6,756 nucleotides of DNA from Planctomycetota bacterium (GCA_012519365.1 JAAYQH010000427.1:1-6756); one strand, 5' to 3'. Positions 1 to 6,756 are shown, numbered from the stretch's first letter. Translations and numbers: made by a program. Notes: a model not told the origin generated them from the sequence alone.

Positions 1-1181
1 GCTATCGGTACTGGTTCTGGCGCCAGGCGGAGATTGCCAAACGGCAGGCCGCTGCCAAAGGACGCGGCGACGGGGCCATTCCGTTGCCGGTTGGCGAGTG
101 TGTAATTCGCGACGTTATGGACACGCTCGATTTTACCGGTACGACCGATGCGTATAATGTAGTCGAGGTTCGTGCACGCGTAGAAGGCTATCTTCAGTCT
201 ATCCACTTTGATGACGGGGCATATGTTGAAAAAGACCAGCTTCTGTTTACAATAGAGCCGGATATGTATCGGGCCCGACGTGATGAGGCCGCCGCGTCTC
301 TCAAGGCCGCCCAAACCGAACTGAAGCGGGCCCGCGAGGATTTGGAGCGGATCGAAAAGGCTGTTCGCAGCGGCTCGGTCAGTCAACAGGATTTGACCCG
401 AGCGCAGGCCGCCTTTGATACGGCCCAGGCCCAGGTAATGGGGGCACAGGCGGCACTGGATACGGCCGAATTGAATTTGAGCTATACCGAGATTCGCAGC
501 CCGATTGCCGGTCGCATCGGACGCCGTCTGGCGGATGTGGGCAATCTGGTCGGCGCCACCGATCGGACTGTCTTGACCACAGTGCGGCAGATTGAGCCGA
601 TTTATACCTATTTCTATGTCAGCGAATATGTGCTCAAGGACAATTTGCTGCGACGGTTTCAGGGCGATCAGGGCGCTGAGCCAATGAAGCTGAATGTGGG
701 CCTTCCTCATCACGAAGATTACCCCTATGCAGGCATCATTGATTTCCTGGACAACACGGTCGATCATCGCACCGGAACGGTATATGTGCGGGGTGTACTG
801 CCCAATAAAGAGCATACGCTGCTGCCGGGGATGTTTGTGCGGGTCAGTTTGCCGATCCAGGAACGAAAGAACGCGGTTTTGGTTCCTGAAATGGCCGTCT
901 TGAGCGATTTGGGGGGCAAATACCTGCTGGTGGTTGACCAGGGCAATACCCTGCGCCGGCGTGATATCCAGCTGGGAGCCAGTTACGGCGAATTACGTCT
1001 GGTCACCGAAGGCCTGGACGGCAGCGAAACCTTTCTCATCGGCGGTTTCCATATCGCCCGGGCGGGGATGCCGATTCAACCGGTTCGCGAAGGACAGACA
1101 CCGCCGGGCGGGATGCCGAACACCTCCTCTGAAAGCACCACGGACAAGGTCGCCCCCGCCCCAAGCGGAAACAGAGGTTGA
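1..1181 (+). CDS. RND efflux periplasmic adaptor subunit (membrane fusion protein), 5' end missing
   Basis: This is the periplasmic adaptor that links an inner-membrane RND pump to an outer-membrane channel. The reading frame is open from position 3 with no stop, so the gene starts left of the window. A TTG at 84 is in frame, but in-frame coding continues upstream of it. Numbering residues from that TTG, the order is typical of the HlyD/AcrA family. The first half of the lipoyl-like barrel-sandwich is at about 26–60 (VRARVEGYL, then an IEP motif). An Ala/Gln/Glu-rich coiled-coil hairpin follows at about 61–133, then the second lipoyl half at 134–168 with the hallmark IRSPIAGRIG. The beta-barrel spans about 170–257 (LLPGMFVRVSLP) and the membrane-proximal domain about 258–333. 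The tail after 335 is Pro/Gly/Ser-rich and probably disordered. The first visible stretch is rich in aromatic and charged residues (YRYWFWRQAEIAKRQ) and may follow an N-terminal membrane anchor, which is not visible. The RND pump gene lies 65 bp downstream. The family call is firm; the substrate is unknown. Confidence 0.93.
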   Translation, partial: YRYWFWRQAEIAKRQAAAKGRGDGAIPLPVGECVIRDVMDTLDFTGTTDAYNVVEVRARVEGYLQSIHFDDGAYVEKDQLLFTIEPDMYRARRDEAAASLKAAQTELKRAREDLERIEKAVRSGSVSQQDLTRAQAAFDTAQAQVMGAQAALDTAELNLSYTEIRSPIAGRIGRRLADVGNLVGATDRTVLTTVRQIEPIYTYFYVSEYVLKDNLLRRFQGDQGAEPMKLNVGLPHHEDYPYAGIIDFLDNTVDHRTGTVYVRGVLPNKEHTLLPGMFVRVSLPIQERKNAVLVPEMAVLSDLGGKYLLVVDQGNTLRRRDIQLGASYGELRLVTEGLDGSETFLIGGFHIARAGMPIQPVREGQTPPGGMPNTSSESTTDKVAPAPSGNRG

Positions 1182-1235
1182 TACAACGTGGCTTGAATGC
1201 TTAACCATATGAAATAAAAACCCTGATGTCTTAAC

Positions 1236-1239
1236 AGGA
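1236..1239 (+). promoter_or_regulatory. Weak ribosome binding site for the RND transporter
   Basis: An AGGA sits 7 nt upstream of ATG 1247, inside the 65-bp gap after the adaptor stop codon. No convincing promoter or terminator is seen in that gap, which supports translation from a shared mRNA with the adaptor gene. The match to the Shine–Dalgarno consensus is short. Confidence 0.5.
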
Positions 1240-1246
1240 TCATCCT

Positions 1247-4200
1247 ATGTTCAGTAAGTTTTTTATTGATCGACCGATTTTTGCAAGCGTGATCGCCATC
1301 GTTATCATGCTGATAGGCGCCATCGCGTTGACGATGCTTCCGGTGGAAAAAACGCCCAACATCACACCGCCAACGGTGATGGTGACGGCACACTATCCCG
1401 GTGCCAACGCCGAGACCGTGGCCGAAACCGTGGCCACACCGCTGGAAGAGGCCATCAATGGCGTGGACAACATGATTTATATGAGCTCCAGCAGCAGCGA
1501 CAACGGCACGATGATGCTCACGGTAACCTTTAAGGTCGGCACCGATATAGATATGGCGACGGTGCTGGTGCAAAACCGTGTTTCACAGGCCGAACCGTTG
1601 CTGCCGGAAGAAGTGATTCGCGAGGGCGTTACCACACGAAAACGTTCGACCAATATCGCGATGATGGTCTCGTTTTACGCCATTGACGGCCGCTATGATG
1701 ACATTTATATGAGCAACTATGTCACATTGAACGTCAAGGATGTATTGGCCCGTGTGCCCGGGGTCGGCGAAGTCAATCCAATGGGCGATAAGAGTTACGG
1801 CATGCGTGTCTGGCTGGATCCGGAGCGTCTGCGCGCCCACGAGTTGACCACCGATGATGTGGTCGCGGCCATTCGCGAGCAGAACATTCAGGTGGCCGCC
1901 GGTCAGATTGGCAGCATGCCCAGCCCGCCCGACCAGCAGTTTCAATACACCATCAAGACACTGGGGCGTCTAAGCACGCCTCAGGAGTTCAGAGAGATTA
2001 TTATCCGCTCAGACTCAGAGGGACGTCTGCTACGTCTGGGGGATGTGGCCAGAATCGAGTTGGGCTCCGAAATGTATTATTGGAATGCCCGATTGAGAGG
2101 GCAGCCCTCGATTGCAGTGGCCATTTACACCCTGCCGGGCGCCAATGCCCTGGAGGTGGTAGACGGCGTCCGTGAAGCGCTGGCCAACCTGGAACCCTAC
2201 TTTCCCGAAGGCCTGGCTTATACCGAACCGTATAGCCCGACGTTGTTTATTCGCGAGTCTATTCGTGAAGTGTTCAATACCCTCCTGATGGTGGTCGCAC
2301 TGGTCATCTTGGTCGTGTTTGTCTTTCTGGAAGACTGGCGCGCAACGCTCATCCCGGCGGCAGCCATTCCGGTCTCGCTGATCGGCACCTTTGCGGTGAT
2401 GATGGCGCTGGGGCTGTCAATCAACACAATGACCCTGTTCGGCCTGGTGCTGGCAATTGGCATTGTCGTGGATGATGCGATCCTGGTGGTGGAAAACACG
2501 GTGCGCATTATTGACGACGAGGGGTTGCCCCGCAAAGAAGCGACCGCCAAGGCAATGCGCCAAGTCACCGGCCCGGTCATTGCCACAACGCTGGTGCTGA
2601 CCTCGGTATTTGTGCCGACGGTGTTGTCCGGCGGTATCACGGGAATGGTGTACCAGCAATTTGCACTGACAATTGTAGTGGCCACGTGGTTCTCGGCGCT
2701 GGCCGCACTGACGCTCAGCCCGGCCATGTGCGGTTTATTGCTGCGAAACAAAGAAGTCAAGCACGGCCGCTTTTTTTCCTGGTTCGATCGGTTTATCAAA
2801 CGTTCCACCACCATTTACGGCGATATTGTCAAAGTCATTATTCGCAAAACCGCGATCGGACTGCTGCTGTTTGCCATCTTAACAGTGGTCGCTTTGATTG
2901 GTTTTGATCGGCTGCCAACCGGATTTTTGCCGGATGAAGATGAAGGCACGATTTTGATCGGTGTGCGCCTCCCGGAAGCTTCCTCGTTGCTGCGAACAGA
3001 CGAGGTTATGAAGCAGATACAAGGTATTTTGGAGGATACCGAGGGCGTTGCCAACTATGTAACCATCAGCGGTTTTTCACTGTTGGATATGGGGGTCGCC
3101 ACCAACGGCGGAGCGTGCTTTGTGAACCTGGCGCCGTGGTCAGAACGCACCGATCCAGAATTGCATATTGAACAAATCATCCATCGCTTGCAGAGCCGGT
3201 TGAGCACTATTCCTGAGGCGCTTTGTCTGGCGCTGCAGCCGCCGCCGATTATGGGGCTGGGTATTGCCGGCGGCTTTGAAGTACACGTGCAGGATCGCAG
3301 CGGAGCCGGTCTGCAGGCGCTGGCGGACGTTGGCAATACGTTTCTCTACGAGACCATGAACGATCCGGTCATTACCCGGCTGAACAGTTCATTTCGCGCC
3401 TCCGTTCCTCAATTGTATCTGGACGTGGATCGGGTCAAAGCCCAAACGATGGATGTGCCCCTCGGTACGGTATTTAATACCCTTCAGACCTATCTGGGCA
3501 GCACCTATGTCAACGACTTTAATTTGTATGGACGGACATTCCGCGTCATCGCTCAGGCGGAGCCGCATTTTCGTGCAACGGTCGAGGATATCGGGCGTCT
3601 GGAAGTACGCAACCGCAGCGGCCAGATGGTGCCCCTTCGAACGCTGGTGACAGTACGCGACATCGTCGGCCCCCAATCGATTACGCGGTATAATATGTAT
3701 CCGGCCACCACCATCACCGGAACGCCTCGGATGGGTTATACGACAGGCCAGTCCATTGAACGAGTGGCGGAACTGCTCGATCAGATGCTGCCCGAAACGA
3801 TGGGGTATGAATGGTCGGGTATGAGCTATCAGGAAATCGAAGCCGGCGGAAAAACCGTTTTTCTGTTTGTGCTGGCTGCAGTCTTTGCGTACCTGTTTTT
3901 GGCCGCCCAGTATGAAAGCTGGTCTATTCCGATCGCCATTGTGCTCTCGGTGCCGCTGGGACTGCTTGGAGCGGTCGGGTTTGTCTGGCTGCGGATGATG
4001 GACAACAACATCTATACACAGATGGGTGTCGTGCTGCTGATCGGTGTGGTGTGCAAAACGGCGATTTTGCTGGTGGAATTTGCCAAACAGCTTCACGAAG
4101 AGGGCCGCTCGATTTATGACGCGGCCGTAGAGGCAGCACGCCTGCGGTTTCGTCCGATTTTAATGACCGCCCTGACCACCGCCCTCGGAATGGTTCCGCT

Positions 4201-4408
4201 GGTTATCGCCTCCGGTGCCGGTGCTGAAGCCAGAAAGTCATTGGGTACCACCGTGTTTGGCGGGATGATGGTCGCGACGGTGCTGGGCGTGTTTATGATT
4301 CCCATTTTCTACGTCGTCGTACAACGCACCAAGGAAACCGTCGTTAAATTTGAACGTAAGATCGAAAAGGCAGTACTCCGTCATCCCCATCATCAGGATT
4401 CCGAGTGA
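1247..4408 (+). CDS. RND family multidrug efflux transporter, HAE1/AcrB type
   Basis: This is an inner-membrane proton-driven exporter, expected to work as a trimer with the adaptor encoded just upstream and an outer-membrane channel not seen here. At 1053 residues it has the usual AcrB-family length. The N-terminus MFSKFFIDRPIFA is the canonical family start and fixes ATG 1247; a modest AGGA at 1236–1239 lies 7 nt upstream. TM1 is about 10–30, TM2–6 about 341–492, TM7 about 534–553 and TM8–12 about 869–1027. The large porter/docking loops lie between TM1 and TM2 and between TM7 and TM8. The proton-relay residues are present: Asp409–Asp410 in TM4 (GIVVDDAILVVEN), Lys937 in TM10 (CKTAILLVEFAK) and Arg969 at TM11 (RFRPILMT). 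The Asn that usually follows the TM10 Lys is Thr938. Family landmarks include PGVGEV (171–176), AAGQIG (217–222) and GAGAEARKSLGTTVFGGM near 990–1007. The intact relay suggests a working pump. Drug, lipid or other substrates cannot be assigned from sequence. Confidence 0.96.
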   Translation: MFSKFFIDRPIFASVIAIVIMLIGAIALTMLPVEKTPNITPPTVMVTAHYPGANAETVAETVATPLEEAINGVDNMIYMSSSSSDNGTMMLTVTFKVGTDIDMATVLVQNRVSQAEPLLPEEVIREGVTTRKRSTNIAMMVSFYAIDGRYDDIYMSNYVTLNVKDVLARVPGVGEVNPMGDKSYGMRVWLDPERLRAHELTTDDVVAAIREQNIQVAAGQIGSMPSPPDQQFQYTIKTLGRLSTPQEFREIIIRSDSEGRLLRLGDVARIELGSEMYYWNARLRGQPSIAVAIYTLPGANALEVVDGVREALANLEPYFPEGLAYTEPYSPTLFIRESIREVFNTLLMVVALVILVVFVFLEDWRATLIPAAAIPVSLIGTFAVMMALGLSINTMTLFGLVLAIGIVVDDAILVVENTVRIIDDEGLPRKEATAKAMRQVTGPVIATTLVLTSVFVPTVLSGGITGMVYQQFALTIVVATWFSALAALTLSPAMCGLLLRNKEVKHGRFFSWFDRFIKRSTTIYGDIVKVIIRKTAIGLLLFAILTVVALIGFDRLPTGFLPDEDEGTILIGVRLPEASSLLRTDEVMKQIQGILEDTEGVANYVTISGFSLLDMGVATNGGACFVNLAPWSERTDPELHIEQIIHRLQSRLSTIPEALCLALQPPPIMGLGIAGGFEVHVQDRSGAGLQALADVGNTFLYETMNDPVITRLNSSFRASVPQLYLDVDRVKAQTMDVPLGTVFNTLQTYLGSTYVNDFNLYGRTFRVIAQAEPHFRATVEDIGRLEVRNRSGQMVPLRTLVTVRDIVGPQSITRYNMYPATTITGTPRMGYTTGQSIERVAELLDQMLPETMGYEWSGMSYQEIEAGGKTVFLFVLAAVFAYLFLAAQYESWSIPIAIVLSVPLGLLGAVGFVWLRMMDNNIYTQMGVVLLIGVVCKTAILLVEFAKQLHEEGRSIYDAAVEAARLRFRPILMTALTTALGMVPLVIASGAGAEARKSLGTTVFGGMMVATVLGVFMIPIFYVVVQRTKETVVKFERKIEKAVLRHPHHQDSE

Positions 4409-4432
4409 GTTAAAAGGAAGTGACGGCAGAGT

Positions 4433-4473
4433 AAAACGCAGGCCGAACCACGTGTTCCGCCTGCGTTTTTTTT
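4433..4473. terminator. Rho-independent terminator, probably bidirectional
   Basis: An 11-bp perfect stem pairs 4433–4443 (AAAACGCAGGC) with 4459–4469 (GCCTGCGTTTT). Inside it, past a single C–C mismatch, GAAC (4445–4448) can pair with GTTC (4454–4457), leaving a 5-nt loop. On the plus strand eight T residues follow at 4466–4473, the classic form for ending the adaptor–RND transcript about 25 bp after the RND stop. On the minus strand the stem is followed by only four T residues, so it may also stop the convergent metX–metW transcript, less strongly. It lies in the middle of the 95-bp gap between the two convergent stop codons. Confidence 0.88.
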
Positions 4474-4503
4474 ATCGCACAGCAACAGAGTTTTGCAGAT
4501 GGA

Positions 4504-6324
4504 TTACACCGCTGCCGGCTGGTATTTACTGGTCACATAGACCGCCTGTGGGGCCAGCAGGTTCGGCAAAAAACGCACCGGCCACAGGAAGGTTTTTCCC
4601 AGCGGGATGCGTTTTTCGATGTTGATGCCCAGCTCGGCACAAAAACGGTCAAAATCCTTTAGCGACAGGACATGGATATTGGGCGAATTGTACCAGCGAA
4701 ACGGTAATAGCCGGGTTTGCGGGGCCCGCCCGCCTGCCAACAATTGCAGCCGACACAGCCAGTGGGCAAAGTTGGGAAAACTGACAATGACCTTGCGGGC
4801 TATGCGGTGCAGTTCCAGAAGCACGCTCTTCGGGTCGCGAAGCGTCTGAATGGTCTGCGAGAGGATGGCATAATCAAAGGCGTCATTGGGATACAACTCC
4901 AGCCCGCGTTCAATGTCGCGATGAATCACCGACAATCCCCGCCGGACACAGTGGATGACCAACTCCTCATCAATTTCAATGCCCTGGCCGAGTACATTTT
5001 TATCATGAATCAAGCGGGCCAGCAGCTTGCCGTCCCCGCAGCCCAAATCCAGCACCCGACTGTTCGGCCCAACCAAGGAATCAATCAATTCATAGTCCAC
5101 ACGCGCACGTTTGGCTCGGTCAAACATCTTGAGCTGGGTTGGCCCCTCTCGGTGTTCGGGAACCACGCGATGGCCTGTGCGGATGCGATACAACGTACTG
5201 TTCAAAAAACCGCCGACCAACGCCCCGAGTTTTTCAGCCTCCAGCAAAAACGCATCGTGTCCATAGGAGGATTCGATATTGCAATAGCTCACGTCCTTTC
5301 CTTCGGCGGCCAGCGCCTCGACGATTTCTTCGGACTGAGCGGGCGTAAACAGCCAATCGCTGGAAAAACTGGCCACCAGAAACCGACAGCGGCTGTGGGT
5401 AAAGGCCCGACGCAGCGTGCCGTAGTCCCGCACCAGGTCAAAATAATCCATCGCCTTGGTGATATACAGATAACTATTGGCATCAAAACGCTCGATAAAC
5501 GTTTGACCCTGATAATCGAGATAGGTCTCAACGGCGAACTCGGAATTGAATTCATACTGGTAGTCCCGGGCGGTCCGCAGTTGCCGGCCAAACTTATTGC
5601 GCATCGACAATTCAGACAAATAGGTAATATGTCCGATCATCCGGGCGATGGCCAGGCCGCGGTTGGGCGGTTCGGAGTCGTGATAGTGGCCGCCGTTGAA
5701 GTTGGGATCGTTCAAAATCGCGTTGCGTCCGACAGCGTCAAAAGCGATGGACTGGGCGTTTAGCCGGGTGGTAGTGGCGATACACAAGGCCGCATCTAGA
5801 AAATCCGGATATGAAACCGCCCATTGCAGCGTTTGCATCCCCCCCATCGAACCGCCGATGACTGCCAGCAAATGGCCTATACCCAGCACATCCAGCAGGC
5901 GTTTTTGGACATTAACCATATCCTCTATCGTTATAACCGGAAAATCCAGTCCATACGGCTTGCCGGTGGCCGGATTAATTTCCGACGGCCCCGTCGTGCC
6001 GCTGCAGCCGCCCAGGATGTTCGAACAGATGACGTAGTACCGCTCGGTGTCGATGGGTTTGCCCGGCCCAACCATCACATCCCACCACCCCGGCTTTCGG
6101 TCGTCCGGGCTGTGGTATCCGGCCACGTGGGCGTCACCGCTGAGGGCATGACAGATTAGAATGGCGTTGTCTTTTTCCGGTGAAAGCTGACCGTAGGTTT
6201 CATAGGCCACGTCGATCGGCCCCAGCCGCTTGCCGCAGCGCAGCACCAGTGGCGCGTCGGCCTCAACGACGCGAATCTTCTCGGTCCGTACAAGACCGGC
6301 TGAGGTGTTCTGTTCTGAGTCCAT
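4504..6324 (-). CDS. metX-metW: Fused homoserine O-acyltransferase (MetX) – MetW methyltransferase-fold protein
   Basis: The single 606-residue frame holds two complete proteins. Residues 1 to about 380 are MetX, an alpha/beta-hydrolase-fold enzyme that acylates the hydroxyl of L-homoserine from acetyl-CoA or succinyl-CoA, opening methionine synthesis in the cytoplasm. Visible motifs are HALSGDAHVAG (59–69), GGCSGTTGP (105–113), the nucleophile elbow GGSMGG with Ser159, Asp323 in SSDWLF, and His356 in GHDAF, giving an intact Ser-Asp-His triad. Residues of about 381–404 are a linker. From about 405 to the end is MetW: the SAM-binding VLDLGCGDG (424–432), acidic EID (450–452), FDYAILSQTIQTL (483–495), VSFPNFAHW (514–522) and WYNSPNIHVLS (544–554). 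MetW is known to be needed alongside MetX in several bacteria, but its biochemical role is less clear. Separate adjacent metX and metW genes are the common arrangement. An in-frame TAA four codons upstream of ATG 6324 bounds the start. Acetyl versus succinyl donor use cannot be decided here. Confidence 0.95.
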   Translation of the reverse strand: MDSEQNTSAGLVRTEKIRVVEADAPLVLRCGKRLGPIDVAYETYGQLSPEKDNAILICHALSGDAHVAGYHSPDDRKPGWWDVMVGPGKPIDTERYYVICSNILGGCSGTTGPSEINPATGKPYGLDFPVITIEDMVNVQKRLLDVLGIGHLLAVIGGSMGGMQTLQWAVSYPDFLDAALCIATTTRLNAQSIAFDAVGRNAILNDPNFNGGHYHDSEPPNRGLAIARMIGHITYLSELSMRNKFGRQLRTARDYQYEFNSEFAVETYLDYQGQTFIERFDANSYLYITKAMDYFDLVRDYGTLRRAFTHSRCRFLVASFSSDWLFTPAQSEEIVEALAAEGKDVSYCNIESSYGHDAFLLEAEKLGALVGGFLNSTLYRIRTGHRVVPEHREGPTQLKMFDRAKRARVDYELIDSLVGPNSRVLDLGCGDGKLLARLIHDKNVLGQGIEIDEELVIHCVRRGLSVIHRDIERGLELYPNDAFDYAILSQTIQTLRDPKSVLLELHRIARKVIVSFPNFAHWLCRLQLLAGGRAPQTRLLPFRWYNSPNIHVLSLKDFDRFCAELGINIEKRIPLGKTFLWPVRFLPNLLAPQAVYVTSKYQPAAV

Positions 6325-6332
6325 AACCGACC

Positions 6333-6360
6333 ATTATAACCGGACGTAGAAAGGGTTCAA
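6333..6360 (-). promoter_or_regulatory. Sigma70-type promoter for metX-metW, predicted leaderless
   Basis: Read on the minus strand, TTGAAC (6360–6355, 4/6 to TTGACA) is followed after 16 nt by a perfect TATAAT (6338–6333). Only 8 nt separate the -10 box from the ATG at 6324, so a normal start about 7 nt after the -10 box would fall within one or two bases of the start codon. No Shine–Dalgarno sequence precedes this ATG, which fits leaderless translation. The promoter is predicted by consensus only. Confidence 0.6.
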
Positions 6361-6382
6361 TACTCTTTTGCCTTCTGGAACC

Positions 6383-6411
6383 ACTTCTCAGGCACCTCGT
6401 GCACAGGAAGT
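6383..6411. repeat. Interrupted 29-bp inverted repeat between divergent promoters, possible operator
   Basis: Two pairs of arms share one centre at 6397. The outer arms are ACTTC (6383–6387) and GAAGT (6407–6411); the inner arms are GCAC (6392–6395) and GTGC (6399–6402), around a CTC centre. The 4-nt blocks between the arms do not pair. The right edge touches the -35 box of the plus-strand promoter at 6411, a usual place for a repressor or activator site. Nine paired positions out of fourteen could arise by chance. Confidence 0.3.
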
Positions 6412-6439
6412 TGCCTTTGTCCGGCGAAACTGATAAAAT
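6411..6439 (+). promoter_or_regulatory. Extended -10 promoter for the membrane-protein gene at 6498
   Basis: TTGCCT (6411–6416, 4/6 to TTGACA) is separated by 17 nt from TAAAAT (6434–6439, 5/6 to TATAAT). A TG at 6431–6432 gives the extended -10 form TGnTAAAAT. The start would be near 6446, giving a leader of about 50 nt before ATG 6498. The spacing is ideal and the downstream sequence is AT-rich, but this is a consensus prediction. Confidence 0.5.
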
Positions 6440-6488
6440 CTTTTTTCATACAAAACACTATAGTCGCTCTATAACTCGTATATACGGC

Positions 6489-6492
6489 AGGA
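6489..6492 (+). promoter_or_regulatory. Ribosome binding site for the gene at 6498
   Basis: An AGGA ends 5 nt before ATG 6498. It supports this start over the nearby ATG at 6511, which is in another frame and meets a stop after seven codons. Confidence 0.55.
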
Positions 6493-6497
6493 TTACG

Positions 6498-6756
6498 ATG
6501 TTACAGGAAAATGAGGTCATCTCGTGCATCTTGACGGTAGGGGTAGTGCTGTTTGTTCTGGTTAATTATCGTGCCGTCACTCGTCTTCCCTGCAGCGCAG
6601 TGCTGCTGTGGTCGCTGCTTTTTTTTCTGCTATCAAACGTCTTTACCGTCTGCGAAGACCTCTGGCTGGAGCAATTATTCAACGTGCTCGAGCATCTCTG
6701 CTATACCATCACCTTGATCCTGCTGGCCCTCTGGTGCGGGCTTGCTTATCGTCAGA
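6498..6756 (+). CDS. N-terminus of an unidentified multi-pass membrane protein, cut by the right edge
   Basis: Eighty-six codons are visible with no stop. The translation is strongly hydrophobic, with likely membrane segments at about residues 8–23 (ISCILTVGVVLF), 33–51 (SAVLLWSLLFFLLSNVF) and 66–82 (HLCYTITLILLALWC). The short loops are charged: Arg25 and Arg29 after segment 1, and Glu53, Asp54, Glu58 before segment 3. The positive residues after segment 1 suggest that loop is cytoplasmic. It has its own ribosome binding site and a plausible promoter, so it begins a transcription unit divergent from metX-metW. The overall look, short hairpins followed by an LFNVLEHL-type helix and a final ALWCGLAYR, resembles the input region of membrane-bound sensor histidine kinases or similar signalling proteins. 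No kinase, PAS or other domain is in view, so that is only a guess. Confidence 0.7.
   Translation, partial: MLQENEVISCILTVGVVLFVLVNYRAVTRLPCSAVLLWSLLFFLLSNVFTVCEDLWLEQLFNVLEHLCYTITLILLALWCGLAYRQ

Noticed and set aside
84..86. TTG as the real start of the adaptor gene
   Set aside because: The frame is open and protein-like all the way to position 3, and no ribosome binding site precedes the TTG. Known adaptors have an N-terminal anchor or signal before this point.
1209..1217. Two-codon mini-ORF (ATG AAA TAA) in the adaptor–RND gap
   Set aside because: It has no clear ribosome binding site or attenuator hairpin around it, and such short matches are expected by chance.
1076..1573. Minus-strand open frame spanning the adaptor–RND junction
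   Set aside because: It overlaps both real genes and is His/Arg-rich with no family resemblance.
3389..4096. Minus-strand open frame of 235 codons
   Set aside because: It is fully antisense to the conserved C-terminal half of the RND transporter; its composition is rich in His, Arg and Gln, as expected for a shadow frame.
5125..5127. Internal ATG (Met400) as a separate metW start
   Set aside because: It falls in the linker, but no Shine–Dalgarno precedes it and the frame runs through from MetX without a stop. Internal initiation remains possible but unsupported.
4717..5763. Long plus-strand open frame of 348 codons
   Set aside because: It lies wholly antisense to the highly conserved MetX–MetW gene, begins inside it without a ribosome binding site, and its translation shows no recognisable family. 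It is a shadow of the codon bias on the other strand.
6459..6464. TATAGT as an alternative -10 box for the gene at 6498
   Set aside because: No acceptable -35 box is found 16–18 nt upstream; the TTGCCT/TGnTAAAAT pair fits better.
1..6756. CRISPR array, tRNA/rRNA gene, insertion sequence or phage attachment site
   Set aside because: No regularly spaced repeats, cloverleaf-like sequence, transposase frame or terminal inverted repeats were seen, and coding density leaves little space for them.

Overview
The window comes from a diderm (Gram-negative-type) bacterium. It encodes the inner-membrane and periplasmic parts of an RND export system, genes that only make sense with an outer membrane. Base composition is moderately GC-rich and looks even across the genes, with no sign of recent transfer. 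The MetX–MetW fusion and the general style of the proteins fit Planctomycetota (Phycisphaerae-like), but that is a weak inference from memory; Proteobacteria or a related phylum cannot be excluded.

Layout. Positions 1–1181 (+) hold the 3' part of a periplasmic adaptor (membrane fusion protein) gene whose start lies left of the window. After a 65-bp gap, 1247–4408 (+) encodes a complete 1053-residue HAE1-type RND transporter. The two very likely form one operon. No outer-membrane channel gene is visible. A strong hairpin plus T-run at 4433–4473 closes this operon and sits in the 95-bp gap to a convergent gene.

Positions 4504–6324 (-) encode a 606-residue protein that fuses a complete homoserine O-acyltransferase (MetX) to a complete MetW methyltransferase-fold domain. 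Both act in the first committed part of methionine synthesis, and in many bacteria they are separate neighbouring genes. Its only plausible start codon lies so close to a TATAAT-type promoter that the mRNA should be leaderless or nearly so.

Positions 6325–6497 are a short divergent intergenic region. It carries the metX–metW promoter on the minus strand, a second extended -10 promoter on the plus strand, and between them an interrupted 29-bp dyad that could be an operator. From 6498 (+) to the right edge runs the N-terminus of an unidentified multi-pass membrane protein, possibly the sensor part of a signalling protein.

These are mostly ordinary housekeeping and efflux genes. I found no evidence of a wholly new system. 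The points most worth a second look are the MetX–MetW fusion, its probable leaderless transcript, and the dyad between the divergent promoters.
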